Assembly: GCA_031269685.1 (NCBI GenBank)
Contig: JAISYU010000075.1
Span: 1 to 64,000 of the forward strand
Length of the DNA stretch: 64,000 nt
Direction: 5' to 3'
From: Dysgonamonadaceae bacterium
GTDB taxonomy: Bacteria > Bacteroidota > Bacteroidia > Bacteroidales > Azobacteroidaceae
Shown: positions 1-9,483 of the stretch, one piece after another
Numbering within the stretch: the first letter of the stretch is position 1
Layout: the number at the start of each line of letters is the position of its first letter
Made by a program: the position numbers and the translations under genes
The notes under the pieces: generated by a model
What the model was told of the DNA's origin: nothing
The model's input: only the letters and a program-made list of their open reading frames with translations
Database searches by the model: none

Positions 1-255
1 TATCTTTTGCTCTAACTCCAAAATTTTCTGATCTTTACTCTTAGGCATATTACTGGGAGTTTGGTTTTCCCAGTCAAAGGTACCAAATTTTCTAAGCCAA
101 CGGATTATTGTCGCATTTCCTTGGATGCCATACTTTTTTTGAGCGGATGTAACAGAGATCTCTCCTCGCTCAATCTCTGACACAACTGACAGTTTTAAGG
201 GTAAACTGTAATCCTTTTGCGTACGCTTTACATACTGATTCTTAAAGCCTTCCAT
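1..255 (-). CDS. IS3-family transposase OrfA, N-terminal part (runs off the window edge)
   Basis: The minus strand is open from an ATG at 255 to the window edge (85 codons, no stop). The product begins MEGFKNQYVKRTQKDYSLPL and continues with a helix-turn-helix-like stretch (VVSEIERGEISVTSAQKKYG, then TIIRWLRKFGTFDW), then a charged segment ending DQKILELEQKI. This order, HTH followed by the beginning of a leucine-zipper-like coiled coil, is typical of OrfA of IS3/IS911-type elements, which binds the terminal repeats and is normally fused to OrfB by a -1 frameshift. OrfB would lie to the left of the window. No internal stop or frameshift is visible, so this copy may be intact. Family assignment is by motif recognition only. 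Confidence 0.75.
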   Translation of the reverse strand, partial: MEGFKNQYVKRTQKDYSLPLKLSVVSEIERGEISVTSAQKKYGIQGNATIIRWLRKFGTFDWENQTPSNMPKSKDQKILELEQKI

Positions 256-296
256 AATTTTACTTTTTTTGTGTAACGCTATGTTAGGACCAGACA
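1..296 (-). mobile_element. Right-hand portion of an IS3-family insertion sequence
   Basis: The OrfA gene and its 40-bp leader run up to a possible element end at 296. Read on the minus strand, the sequence there starts TGTCTGGTCCTAACA, and IS3-family terminal repeats usually start with TG. The partner end and any target duplication are outside the window, so the boundary is tentative. The element sits just downstream of tRNA-Pro, separated only by the tRNA terminator. Confidence 0.5.
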
Positions 297-300
297 TATC

Positions 301-338
301 TAAAATAAAAAGGGACTTACAGGAAAATGTAAGTCCCT
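301..338 (-). terminator. Rho-independent terminator of tRNA-Pro
   Basis: A perfect 10-bp inverted repeat (AGGGACTTAC at 311-320, GTAAGTCCCT at 329-338, 8-nt loop) is followed on the minus strand by a T-rich run (TTTTATTTTA, 310-301). It lies 13 nt past the tRNA 3' end. Confidence 0.85.
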
Positions 339-350
339 CTCTTTCAGCCG

Positions 351-425
351 TCGGGGTGAGACGATTCGAACGTCCGACCACGCGCCCCCCAGACGCGTAC
401 TCTAACCGGGCTGAGCTACACCCCG
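351..425 (-). tRNA. tRNA-Pro (anticodon GGG)
   Basis: On the minus strand the cloverleaf can be folded by eye: acceptor stem CGGGGTG/CACCCCG, D-arm GCTCAGCCCGGTTAGAG, anticodon stem CGCGT/GCGCG (one G-U pair) closing the 7-nt loop CTGGGGG with anticodon GGG, and a T-loop GTTCGAATC. It decodes CCC proline codons. The 3' CCA is not encoded (the discriminator A is followed by CGG). An 83-codon plus-strand frame over this region is an accident of the tRNA. Confidence 0.93.
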
Positions 426-481
426 AAACTCCGTTTGAAGTTGCAAAGGTAAGCATTTTTTTTTATTCTGCAAATTTTTGC

Positions 482-512
482 TTTGGATATATTGTTTTTT
501 TACGTAATTTTG
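482..512 (+). promoter_or_regulatory. Bacteroidota promoter of ettA
   Basis: TTTG at 482-485 and TAATTTTG at 505-512 match the -33/-7 elements (TTTG, N19, TAnnTTTG) used by the primary sigma factor of Bacteroidota. The predicted leader is short, about 15 nt. Confidence 0.75.
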
Positions 513-531
513 CCGACTAATTCAAAAATTT

Positions 532-2214
532 ATGGCAGACGATAAAAAAATAATATTTTCAATGGTGGGAATTAGTAAAATATTTCCTCCTCATAAACAG
601 GTTCTTAAAGATATTTATCTTTCGTTTTACTATGGAGCGAAAATAGGTATAATCGGTTTGAATGGATCCGGTAAGTCTACATTGCTGAAAATTATAGCCG
701 GAGAAGAAAAAGAATATAAGGGAGAAGTGGTATTTTCACCTGGATATTCGGTTGGTTATCTCGAGCAGGATCCAAAACTCGACGATTCGAAAACAGTGAG
801 AGAAATAGTTCAGGAAGGTGTTCAGGAAATTATAGACATACTTAAAGAATACGAAGCGATAAATGAAAAATTCGGATTGCCGGAATACTATGAAGATGAA
901 GGTAAAATGAACCAATTATTCACTCGTCAGGCAGAACTGCAGGATAAAATCGACGCTACCGACGCATGGAACATTGACAGTCGCCTGGATCGAGCTATGG
1001 ACGCTTTACGTTGTCCACTGGAGGATCAACTTGTAGGAACGCTGTCGGGAGGAGAACGTCGCCGCATTGCTTTGTGCCGTCTTTTATTGCAACAGCCTGA
1101 TATTTTACTGCTTGACGAACCGACTAATCATCTTGATGCCGAATCTATCGACTGGCTCGAGCAGTATCTTCAACAATATGAAGGGACTGTTATATGCATC
1201 ACGCACGACCGTTATTTTCTGGATCACGTTGCCGGTTGGATTCTTGAATTAGACAGGGGAGAGGGTATCCCCTGGAAAGGAAATTATACATCATGGCTTG
1301 AACAAAAGACAGCCCGTATGTCACAGGAAGAGAAGCAAGCAAGTAAACGCCGCAAAACGCTTGAACGGGAACTCGAATGGGTACGTATGGCACCCAAAGC
1401 CCGCCAGGCAAAAGGTAAAGCGCGTCTGAATTCTTATGAACAATTACTCAACGAAGATATTAGAGAGAGGGAGGAAAAATTGGAAATTTTCATTCCCAAC
1501 GGTTCACGGTTGGGAAATAAAGTTATAGAATCGGTAAACGTATCAAAGGCTTACGGTAACAGGTTGCTATACGAGAATCTGAATTTCATGCTACCACCAA
1601 ACGGTATCGTGGGCGTAATAGGTCCTAACGGGGTTGGCAAAACCACGCTCTTTCGTCTAATCATGGGCTTGGAGAAGGCTGACAAAGGCACGTTTGAAGT
1701 AGGTGAGACGGTAAAGATCGGTTATGTTGATCAGAGTCATGTGGAAATTGATACGGAAAAAACAGTATTTCAGGTAGTTTCAGGTGGAACGGAGTTTATA
1801 CGTATTGGAGGACGGGAAATTAATTCTCGCGCCTATCTCGGACGGTTCAATTTTACGGGTGCCGATCAGGAAAAGAAATGTGGTATATTGTCTGGTGGAG
1901 AGCGAAACCGTCTGCATCTTGCGCTTACTTTGAAATCGGAAGCAAATGTGTTATTGCTTGATGAGCCGACCAACGACATAGACGTTAATACTTTACGCGC
2001 TCTTGAAGAAGGTCTTGAGAACTTTGCTGGTTGCGCGGTAGTTATTTCTCACGACCGTTGGTTTCTTGATAGAATTTGTACGCACATCCTTGCTTTTGAA
2101 GGCAATTCGGAAGTATTTTTCTTTGAGGGTTCTTATTCGGAATATGAAGAGAACAAAAAGATGAGATTAGGCAACGTAGAACCTAGAAGGATAAAATACA
2201 GAAAGTTGGTATAG
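532..2214 (+). CDS. ettA: Energy-dependent translational throttle protein EttA (ABC-F ATPase)
   Basis: A cytosolic ABC-F protein of 560 aa, close to the 555 aa of E. coli EttA. It has two ATP-binding cassettes and no membrane domain. Cassette 1 has Walker A GLNGSGKST (residues 42-50), signature LSGGE and Walker B LLLDEPTNHLDAESIDWLEQ. Cassette 2 has Walker A GPNGVGKTT and LLLDEPTNDIDVNTLRALE. A charged linker lies between them, and cassette 1 carries the insertion expected for the EttA arm. EttA binds the ribosomal E site and couples translation elongation to the ATP/ADP ratio. It is the first gene of a three-gene plus-strand run, starting about 20 nt after a clear promoter. Another ABC-F type (Uup) is less likely because of the length and the arm. 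Confidence 0.93.
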   Translation: MADDKKIIFSMVGISKIFPPHKQVLKDIYLSFYYGAKIGIIGLNGSGKSTLLKIIAGEEKEYKGEVVFSPGYSVGYLEQDPKLDDSKTVREIVQEGVQEIIDILKEYEAINEKFGLPEYYEDEGKMNQLFTRQAELQDKIDATDAWNIDSRLDRAMDALRCPLEDQLVGTLSGGERRRIALCRLLLQQPDILLLDEPTNHLDAESIDWLEQYLQQYEGTVICITHDRYFLDHVAGWILELDRGEGIPWKGNYTSWLEQKTARMSQEEKQASKRRKTLERELEWVRMAPKARQAKGKARLNSYEQLLNEDIREREEKLEIFIPNGSRLGNKVIESVNVSKAYGNRLLYENLNFMLPPNGIVGVIGPNGVGKTTLFRLIMGLEKADKGTFEVGETVKIGYVDQSHVEIDTEKTVFQVVSGGTEFIRIGGREINSRAYLGRFNFTGADQEKKCGILSGGERNRLHLALTLKSEANVLLLDEPTNDIDVNTLRALEEGLENFAGCAVVISHDRWFLDRICTHILAFEGNSEVFFFEGSYSEYEENKKMRLGNVEPRRIKYRKLV

Positions 2215-2279
2215 CTAACTTATTTTTGCTTTTATCTGTAAATAAATATATAACTCGCTATAAACCTGTAATTAAAAAG

Positions 2280-4637
2280 ATGGCAGTTTGTTTAGTTAAT
2301 ATTGCCGCCATTGTGGTTTTATTTTCAGGTATTGAGCCTGTTTTTGCCCAGAAGAAGATGGATTCAGGATATGTGCTTGATACGGTGATGGAAATGGAAA
2401 CCGTTACAGTATTACCTAAAAAATTACGCTATTCGCGACGTAACAATCCAGCTGTTGATATTATCAAAAAAGTTATTGAAAACAAAAAACGAAATAGTAT
2501 TCAAACTATAGACAGATATAAGGTTAACGTTTATGAGAAACTTGTTTTTTCGGTTGATTATTCTGAAAAAGATCCACTGTTGCGGTATATGCCCGTTATA
2601 GCTGCTCACTCCGATACTTCGGAACTGACAGGCAACCGTATCATAAACATATCCATTCGCGAAATGCTTGCTGACTGCTATTACCGCCGGCAACCTCACA
2701 CAGAACGAACCCTTGTTCGCTCTATACGTCATGAAGGGTTTGACCGCACTTTCGATGTTGACGAAACTCTGACTCAAAATATTCAGGAAATTCTGCGTGA
2801 AGTGGATATTACCGATGATGATATTCCTCTTATGCTAAACCGTTTCGTTAGCCCTCTATCATCACTGTTGGCGGTGGAATATTATCACTTTTTCCTTTCT
2901 GATACGACGCAAATTGAGGGGGATACCTGTGTTTGCATTGCGTTTGTACCTTCTAATCCTCAGAGTTATGGCTTCATCGGACATCTATATATTGTCCTTG
3001 ACGGTTCTTATGCTGTTCGCAAGGTGGTAATGAACACCTCTCGCAACATTAATCTCAACTGGGTTGATCGAGTACGTATAGGGCAGACTTTTATCCGTTT
3101 GCCCGGTGGGGATCTTGCACCGCGCGAATCTCAGGTTTTGGTTAGTTTTCATCCTATGAAAGGCGCACCAAAACTGTATGCCAACAAATGCAGACATTAC
3201 GGTGGTTACGATTTTGATCCGTCCGTATCCGATTCGGTTTTCAATTTGCCGGCTTCTATTGTACGTATGTCTGATTCGGAATTGCAGGACACTATTTTTT
3301 GGCAGACAAATCGTCCTGTTCCGCTGACAGATAAGGAAGCAAAGATCAGCAATTTGATGAGTGATATGAAATCGTATTCTTTGTTTAGCATAGGATTGAA
3401 AGCAATGGAAATAGTTACGCTTGATTATGTTCCGGCGCATGGTGACAGTCGTCGCAGACTTTTCGACTTTGGACCTGTTCATGCTACTATTGCACGCAAT
3501 GCTGTGGAAGGTTTTCGCATTCGTGCAGGCGGAACGACTACTGCGCTATTGCACAGACACCTGTTTGCCGGTGGTTTTGCGGCTTACGGCTTAACCGACA
3601 GGCGATGGAAATATCAGGGGCGGCTTACCTGGAGTTTCGACAGCAAAAAGTATCACGAGAATGAATTTCCTGTCAATAAGATGGTACTGTTGTATGAATA
3701 CGACATACATGTACCGGGTCATGATTTCTCTACTGCAGAAGACAATTTGTTTGCCATTCAAGCAGGCAATCGTCATACTGCTATGCAATACGTACAACGC
3801 ACAGAAATTCAGTACAGCAAGGAATGGTTAAATAACCTTTCAGTTTCATTTGCCGCAAGATATAAACGTATCTCGCCTGCCGGGACTTTGAGATTCCGGC
3901 GTTATGTTTCGGAAACGGAACTTGAATCGGTTTCTCGTATAACCACACCGGAAGTTTTCGCCGCTATACGTTTTGCTCCCGGAGAGAAACCGTATAACAG
4001 TCGCGCGGGACGTTCATCAGCCTTTAACCTGTCGAGAGATGCGATAATATTCAGGCTTTCTCACACTGTGGGGTTTAGGGGAATCCTTGGTGGAGATTAC
4101 GAGGCACATCGTACTGAGGCGAGTATAGAAAAGCGCATATGGATTTCATCATTTGGTCATATTGACGCTTTACTTAGGGGAGGGAAGGAATGGGGTAGGG
4201 TGCCGTTTCCGCTATTGATACTTCCTGCGGCGAACAATACTATAATCATTAATCACGGGCAATTTGCGATGATGTATCCTCTGGAGTTCATTTCCGATCG
4301 ATATACTTCGTTTTTCATGACATATTATATGAAGGGACTTATTTTGAACCGTATACCGTTAGTGAACAAACTAAAGTTACGCGAGGTAATATCGCTGAGT
4401 GGAATGTATGGCAGCCTTTCGGACCGCAACAATCCGAGTCGGCAGCCTTTGGGATTGTATGAGTTGCCTTTGGAAACTCGGTTTTTCGGATCCAAACCGT
4501 ACATGGAGGCAAGCGTTGGGCTTGAGAACATATTTCGTATTCTGCGAGTGGACTATTTCCGGCGGCTTAATTATTTAGATTCTCCATTGGGTGTAAAGCG
4601 GCATGGGGTACGAATTGCCTTCCGGTTTTCATTTTGA
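2280..4637 (+). CDS. DUF5686-type outer-membrane protein
   Basis: About 785 aa from ATG 2280. A signal peptide is visible (MAVCLVNIAAIVVLFSG, cleavage after VFA, residue 23). An in-frame TTG at 2226 would add 18 residues in front of it and is less likely. After a short linker the protein has the DUF5686 opening motif (RRNNPAVDIIKKVIENKKR) and ends in alternating aromatic/polar strands finishing with RIAFRFSF, as expected for an outer-membrane beta-barrel. Relatives are often preceded by a carboxypeptidase-regulatory-like domain; here that part is almost absent. Function is unknown; the family is found in Bacteroidota envelopes. It lies 65 bp after ettA and 46 bp before uvrA, so it is probably co-transcribed with both. 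Confidence 0.75.
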   Translation: MAVCLVNIAAIVVLFSGIEPVFAQKKMDSGYVLDTVMEMETVTVLPKKLRYSRRNNPAVDIIKKVIENKKRNSIQTIDRYKVNVYEKLVFSVDYSEKDPLLRYMPVIAAHSDTSELTGNRIINISIREMLADCYYRRQPHTERTLVRSIRHEGFDRTFDVDETLTQNIQEILREVDITDDDIPLMLNRFVSPLSSLLAVEYYHFFLSDTTQIEGDTCVCIAFVPSNPQSYGFIGHLYIVLDGSYAVRKVVMNTSRNINLNWVDRVRIGQTFIRLPGGDLAPRESQVLVSFHPMKGAPKLYANKCRHYGGYDFDPSVSDSVFNLPASIVRMSDSELQDTIFWQTNRPVPLTDKEAKISNLMSDMKSYSLFSIGLKAMEIVTLDYVPAHGDSRRRLFDFGPVHATIARNAVEGFRIRAGGTTTALLHRHLFAGGFAAYGLTDRRWKYQGRLTWSFDSKKYHENEFPVNKMVLLYEYDIHVPGHDFSTAEDNLFAIQAGNRHTAMQYVQRTEIQYSKEWLNNLSVSFAARYKRISPAGTLRFRRYVSETELESVSRITTPEVFAAIRFAPGEKPYNSRAGRSSAFNLSRDAIIFRLSHTVGFRGILGGDYEAHRTEASIEKRIWISSFGHIDALLRGGKEWGRVPFPLLILPAANNTIIINHGQFAMMYPLEFISDRYTSFFMTYYMKGLILNRIPLVNKLKLREVISLSGMYGSLSDRNNPSRQPLGLYELPLETRFFGSKPYMEASVGLENIFRILRVDYFRRLNYLDSPLGVKRHGVRIAFRFSF

Positions 4638-4683
4638 TTCTTTTTCAATCATACATTTTATAATAGGAAATAAGGTAAATATT

Positions 4684-7542
4684 ATGGATAATAACATAGA
4701 GACCGAATGGATTGACATTCATGGAGCGAGGGTGCACAATCTTAAGAATATAGACGTACGCATCCCGAGGAATAAGATTACGGTTATCACTGGGTTGTCG
4801 GGTTGTGGAAAATCGTCGCTGGCATTTGATACGATCTTTGCGGAAGGTCAGCGCCGGTATATAGAAACTTTTTCCTCATACGCTCGCAATTTTCTGGGGA
4901 ATCTTGAACGACCGGATGTTGACAAGATAACGGGATTAAGTCCGGTTATTGCGATAGAGCAAAAGACCACTAACCGGAGTCCTCGTTCCACAGTTGGTAC
5001 TACCACTGAGATCTACGACTTTTTCCGGTTACTTTACGCACGTGCAGGTGAAGCATACTCTTACCTTTCTGGCGAAAAGATGGTGAAATATACGGAAGAG
5101 CAGATCATTGCGCTTATATTAGAACGTTATGTCGGGCGAAAGATTTACCTGCTTGCCCCTGTTGTAAGGAGTCGTAAGGGTCATTACAAGGAACTTTTTG
5201 ATCAACTTCGCAGGAAGGGATTCTTGAATGTCCGTGTTGACGGTGAACTTCGTGAGATCATTCCCGGTATGAAATTGGACCGTTACAGGAACCACTCTGT
5301 GGAGGTATTAATAGACAAGTTACTGATTCGCCCACAGGATGAGAATCGTATCAAACAGAGTATCCACACTGCCATACTGCATGGCGACGGCTTGGTTATG
5401 GTTTTTGACTGTGAGACAGAGGAAATCAGGCACTTCAGTCGCAGGATGATGTGTCCTGTAACGGGATTGGCGTACAGCGAACCTGCTCCGAATAACTTCT
5501 CCTTTAACTCTCCTCAGGGAGCCTGCCGGAAATGCAAGGGGCTTGGGTATGTTAACCGCATAGATATTCGGAAGATCATTCCCGACCCTACTTTGAGTAT
5601 TTATGATGGTGGGATTGTTCCGTTGGGCAAGTACCGCGACATACTTATTTTCTGGCAGATAGAAGCCATACTTAAGAAGCATGAAACAGATTTAAGGGTT
5701 CCTATTTCGGGAATACCGGAAGAGGCGTTAGATGAAATACTGAACGGTACCGAAGATCGCTTAGAGATAAGTAATGATTTGCTTAAAGCGTCCAATTATT
5801 TCCTTACATTCGAGGGAGTTTGCAAATACATTACCATGCAGCAAGAGCATGATGCGTCGGCATCGGCTCAGAAGTGGGCTGGTCAATTCATTCGCACGTT
5901 GACCTGTCCCGACTGTAACGGGCAGCGATTGAACCGTGAGGCATTACATTACCTCTTTGGAGGAAAGAACATATCGGAAATATCCGACATGGACATCTCC
6001 GATCTTTATGAATGGGTTTGTTCTGTTGAGGGCGATCTCACGGACAAGCAGAGAGCCATTTCGGAAGAGATACTGAAAGAGATACGCACTCGGTTGTACT
6101 TTCTCATAGATGTTGGGTTGGACTATTTGTCACTGAGCCGTTCATCTACGAGTCTTTCGGGCGGCGAAAGTCAGAGGATAAGGCTTGCGACTCAGATTGG
6201 TTCGCAGTTAGTGAATGTACTGTACATACTTGACGAGCCAAGTATTGGGCTTCACCAGCGCGACAATCACCGTCTGATTACCACATTGCGAAGGCTGTGT
6301 GATATGGGGAATACGATAATCGTTGTCGAGCATGATAAGGATATGATGTTAAGCGCCGACTATATTGTGGACATGGGACCGGGTGCTGGTCTTGGCGGAG
6401 GCGAGGTATTATTTTCGGGCACACCTTTTCAGATAGGGGAATCGGATACCCTTACCGCGCTATATCTCAGCGGTAAAAAGAGTATTGATCCGCCGGTTAC
6501 GCGACGCAGGGGTAACGGCAAGCAAATAGTTCTCAGCGGTGTAACCGGCAACAATCTTAAGGATGTCACGGCTCATTTCCCGTTAGGTATGTTCATCTGT
6601 GTTACGGGCGTTTCCGGCAGCGGCAAATCGACTCTTGTCAACGACACTCTCCAGCCCATTATCAGCCGGAAACTCTATCGTTCCATTGAGGATCCCTTAC
6701 CTTACCGCAATATTGACGGCATCAAATGTATAGACAAGATTGTCAATGTTGATCAGTCGCCTATTGGTCGCACTTCCCGTTCCAATCCCGCCACTTATAC
6801 CGGCATCTTCTCCGAGATCAGGGATTTGTTTGCCTGTTTGCCCGAATCTAAGGCACGCGGCTACAAGTCCAGCAGGTTTTCTTTCAACGTCAGGAGTGGT
6901 TCTTGCGAGTCATGCGGAGGGAATGGCTATAAGTCGATTGACATGAGTTTTTTGCCGGACGTGACGGTTCCATGCGAAGTATGCCTCGGCAAACGGTACA
7001 ATCGGGAGACGCTTGAGGTACGTTATCGAGGGAAATCCATTGCCGATATACTTGATATGACTGTTGATACTGCGGTACGCTTTTTTGAAGGCATCCCCGG
7101 CATACAAAATAAGATCAAAGTCATGCAGGAAGTTGGCATGGGATATGTTAAGCTTGGGCAGTATGCGACTACTCTTTCCGGTGGTGAGAGCCAGCGTGTG
7201 AAACTTGCGACCGAACTCTCGAAGATCAACACCGGCAATACGCTTTATATACTTGACGAACCTACTACCGGCTTACATTTCGACGACATCAAGACTTTGT
7301 TGGGGGTTATCAACCGCATTGTTGACCAGGGAAACACGATGATAGTGATAGAACATAATATCGAAGTCATCAAATGCGCCGATTACATAATAGAAATGGG
7401 ACCGGGAGGCGGTCGGTACGGCGGGGAGATATTGTATGAAGGCTCGCCTGAAGACCTTGTGAAGTCGGGGATAGGCTATACCGCCGAATACCTTAGCCGG
7501 GAACTTCGGGGGGAGGGTCAAGAACTGGGGGCGAAGGGTTAA
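4684..7542 (+). CDS. uvrA: Excinuclease ABC subunit A (UvrA)
   Basis: The damage-recognition ATPase of nucleotide excision repair, 952 aa from ATG 4684. The frame is open further upstream to 4603, but that part overlaps the DUF5686 gene and lacks family similarity. Two ABC halves are seen: Walker [10 protein letters not shown] (residues 37-45) and GVSGSGKST (about 641-649), signatures [17 protein letters not shown] and [16 protein letters not shown], and DEPS/DEPT Walker B motifs. The C-terminal zinc module is intact ([11 protein letters not shown] ... [10 protein letters not shown]). The N-terminal module is degenerate: the first pair reads CPVTG where CxxC is expected (around residue 257), while the second pair (CRKC, around 281) is kept. 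UvrB and UvrC are not in the window. Confidence 0.95.
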   Translation: MDNNIETEWIDIHGARVHNLKNIDVRIPRNKITVITGLSGCGKSSLAFDTIFAEGQRRYIETFSSYARNFLGNLERPDVDKITGLSPVIAIEQKTTNRSPRSTVGTTTEIYDFFRLLYARAGEAYSYLSGEKMVKYTEEQIIALILERYVGRKIYLLAPVVRSRKGHYKELFDQLRRKGFLNVRVDGELREIIPGMKLDRYRNHSVEVLIDKLLIRPQDENRIKQSIHTAILHGDGLVMVFDCETEEIRHFSRRMMCPVTGLAYSEPAPNNFSFNSPQGACRKCKGLGYVNRIDIRKIIPDPTLSIYDGGIVPLGKYRDILIFWQIEAILKKHETDLRVPISGIPEEALDEILNGTEDRLEISNDLLKASNYFLTFEGVCKYITMQQEHDASASAQKWAGQFIRTLTCPDCNGQRLNREALHYLFGGKNISEISDMDISDLYEWVCSVEGDLTDKQRAISEEILKEIRTRLYFLIDVGLDYLSLSRSSTSLSGGESQRIRLATQIGSQLVNVLYILDEPSIGLHQRDNHRLITTLRRLCDMGNTIIVVEHDKDMMLSADYIVDMGPGAGLGGGEVLFSGTPFQIGESDTLTALYLSGKKSIDPPVTRRRGNGKQIVLSGVTGNNLKDVTAHFPLGMFICVTGVSGSGKSTLVNDTLQPIISRKLYRSIEDPLPYRNIDGIKCIDKIVNVDQSPIGRTSRSNPATYTGIFSEIRDLFACLPESKARGYKSSRFSFNVRSGSCESCGGNGYKSIDMSFLPDVTVPCEVCLGKRYNRETLEVRYRGKSIADILDMTVDTAVRFFEGIPGIQNKIKVMQEVGMGYVKLGQYATTLSGGESQRVKLATELSKINTGNTLYILDEPTTGLHFDDIKTLLGVINRIVDQGNTMIVIEHNIEVIKCADYIIEMGPGGGRYGGEILYEGSPEDLVKSGIGYTAEYLSRELRGEGQELGAKG

Positions 7543-7576
7543 GACTTATGACCCTGTAATACATTGCCGCCGAACG

Positions 7577-7880
7577 CCAGCATACATTGTCAACGCAAGC
7601 CAACATACAGATTCACAGGGTTCTGGCATACATTGTCATTGTAAGCCAGCATACATTGTCATTGTAAGCCAGCATACATTGTCATTGTAAGCCAGCATAC
7701 ATTGCCGTTGTAAGCCAGCATACATTGTCGTTGTAAGCCAGCATACATTGTCGTTGTAAGCCAGCATACATTGTCATTGTAAGCCAGCATACATTGCCGT
7801 TGTAAGCCGGCATACATTGTCGTTGCATACCGGCGCACGTTGTCTTCCCATGCCGGCATAATATATCGTCTAATGCCTGC
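7577..7880. repeat. 23-bp tandem repeat array between uvrA and guaB
   Basis: Nine nearly identical head-to-tail copies of a 23-bp unit (core GCATACATTG, then TCATTGTAAGCCA) start at 7626, 7649, 7672 and so on up to 7810. More degenerate copies flank them on both sides. Variation is limited to a few positions (TCATT/TCGTT/CCGTT). Because 23 is not a multiple of 3, all minus-strand frames read through it and give spurious ORFs. The array lies 35 bp after the uvrA stop and ends about 35 bp from the guaB stop, filling the convergent intergenic space. There are no spacers, so it is not a CRISPR. Confidence 0.95.
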
Positions 7881-7914
7881 ATAAGAAACTCCCTTAACTC
7901 TTCACTCTTAGTTC

Positions 7915-9393
7915 TTATCCCCTGTTGTAACTGTAGTTTGGCGATTCCTGTGTGACGGTTACGTCATGCGGGTGGCTTTCTTCCACGCCGGCGTTGGTTA
8001 TTCTTGTGAATTTGGCGTTGTGCAGTTCTCGTATGTTTTTTGCTCCGCAATAGCCCATTCCTGCACGGAGTCCGCCGACTAATTGGTATATTACTTCATA
8101 GAGGGTGCCTTTATATGGAACGCGGGCAACGATCCCTTCCGGCACTAATTTCTTTATGTCGTCTTCCACGTCTTGGAAGTAGCGATCTTTTGAGCCTTTC
8201 TGCATTGCTTCCAGCGAACCCATACCGCGGTATGATTTAAATTTGCGTCCGTTGTATATAATGGTCTCGCCCGGTGATTCTTCGACTCCTGCCAGCATCG
8301 ATCCCATCATTACGGACGATCCACCGGCGGCTAATGCTTTTACTATGTCGCCGGAATATCTCAATCCGCCGTCGGCTATTACGGGTATGCCGGTACCGGA
8401 TAGTGCTTTGGAGGCTTCATATATCGCTGACAACTGGGGCACTCCTACTCCGGCAATTATTCTTGTTGTGCATATTGAGCCCGGTCCGATTCCTGCTTTT
8501 ACGGCGTCTGCGCCGGCATCGGCAAGTTGTTTTGCAGCCTCTGCCGTTGCTATGTTACCGACTACAATATCTACATTACCGAAGCGCTTCTTGGCTTCTT
8601 TCAATGTTTCTATCACGCCTTGCGAGTGCCCGTGAGCGGTATCGATTACTATCGCATCCACATCGTTTTCGACTAACGCGGCAATGCGATCATAGACATC
8701 TGGGGTAACTCCTACGCCGGCTGCTACCCGTAGTCTTCCGCTTGAATCTTTGCAGGCTGCCGGTTTGTCTTTTGCTTTTGTTATATCTTTGTATGTGATC
8801 AGTCCTATCAGTTTCCCGGCTTCGTCAACGACGGGCAATTTCTCTATTCTGTACTCTTGCAATATATCGGCAGCGGCTTCAAGGTTGGTAGACTGGTCGG
8901 TGGTTATGAGTTTCTTGCAAGTCATGATCTCATCGACCGGCATGTTCATATTTTTCTGGAAGCGCAGGTCACGATTGGTAACGATCCCCACTAAGTAGTT
9001 GTTTTCATCGACTACCGGTATCCCGCCGATCTTGTATTCAGCCATTAATGCGAGAGCTTCGCCGACGGTTTTCCCACGTTTTATGCTGACGGGGTTTGAT
9101 ATCATGCCGTTTTCTGCGCGTTTGACGGAGCGCACTTGTTTGGCTTGTTCTTCGATCGTGATATTTTTGTGAATGACGCCGATACCGCCTTCGCGTGCGA
9201 TTGCTATTGCGAGTCTTGCGTCGGTTACAGTGTCCATGGCAGCGGAAACCATTGGAATATTGAGAGTGATGTTACGTGAAAACCGCGTTGTGAGATTTAC
9301 ATTGCGCGGTAGTACTTCGGAGTATGCGGGAATTAACAGTACATCATCGAAAGTTAACCCGTCCATTACGACTTTCTCAGCAATAAATGACAT
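7915..9393 (-). CDS. guaB: IMP dehydrogenase
   Basis: Catalyses NAD-dependent oxidation of IMP to XMP, the first committed step of GMP synthesis. The 492-aa length is standard. The TIM-barrel domain is interrupted by a Bateman module of two CBS domains (residues about 95-205, e.g. IGGIPVVDENNYLVGIVTNR and IEKLPVVDEAGKLIGLIT). The catalytic loop GIGPGSICTTRIIAG has the active-site Cys at 308, and the flap region follows (YRGMGSLEAM). It has its own promoter. It is convergent with uvrA across a tandem repeat array. Confidence 0.97.
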   Translation of the reverse strand: MSFIAEKVVMDGLTFDDVLLIPAYSEVLPRNVNLTTRFSRNITLNIPMVSAAMDTVTDARLAIAIAREGGIGVIHKNITIEEQAKQVRSVKRAENGMISNPVSIKRGKTVGEALALMAEYKIGGIPVVDENNYLVGIVTNRDLRFQKNMNMPVDEIMTCKKLITTDQSTNLEAAADILQEYRIEKLPVVDEAGKLIGLITYKDITKAKDKPAACKDSSGRLRVAAGVGVTPDVYDRIAALVENDVDAIVIDTAHGHSQGVIETLKEAKKRFGNVDIVVGNIATAEAAKQLADAGADAVKAGIGPGSICTTRIIAGVGVPQLSAIYEASKALSGTGIPVIADGGLRYSGDIVKALAAGGSSVMMGSMLAGVEESPGETIIYNGRKFKSYRGMGSLEAMQKGSKDRYFQDVEDDIKKLVPEGIVARVPYKGTLYEVIYQLVGGLRAGMGYCGAKNIRELHNAKFTRITNAGVEESHPHDVTVTQESPNYSYNRG

Positions 9394-9416
9394 ATATATT
9401 TGTATTTTATTGCCTG

Positions 9417-9424
9417 CAAATGTA
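9417..9424 (-). promoter_or_regulatory. -7 promoter element of guaB
   Basis: TACATTTG on the minus strand matches TAnnTTTG and lies 24 nt before the guaB ATG. No clear -33 element was found. Confidence 0.65.
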
Positions 9425-9483
9425 ACACTTTTTTTTCAGATAAGAGTTATAGATTGCATAAAAAACATGTTTTCCGGTATTTT

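Noticed and set aside
269-520. 83-aa ORF at the left edge
   Set aside because: It crosses the tRNA-Pro gene antisense, its terminator and the ettA promoter.
7577-7880. Possible CRISPR array (regular short repeats)
   Set aside because: Units follow each other directly at 23 bp with no unique spacers, and no cas gene is near.
8243-8708. Antisense ORFs of 130 and 144 aa within guaB
   Set aside because: Complete overlap with a certain housekeeping gene and no independent motif.
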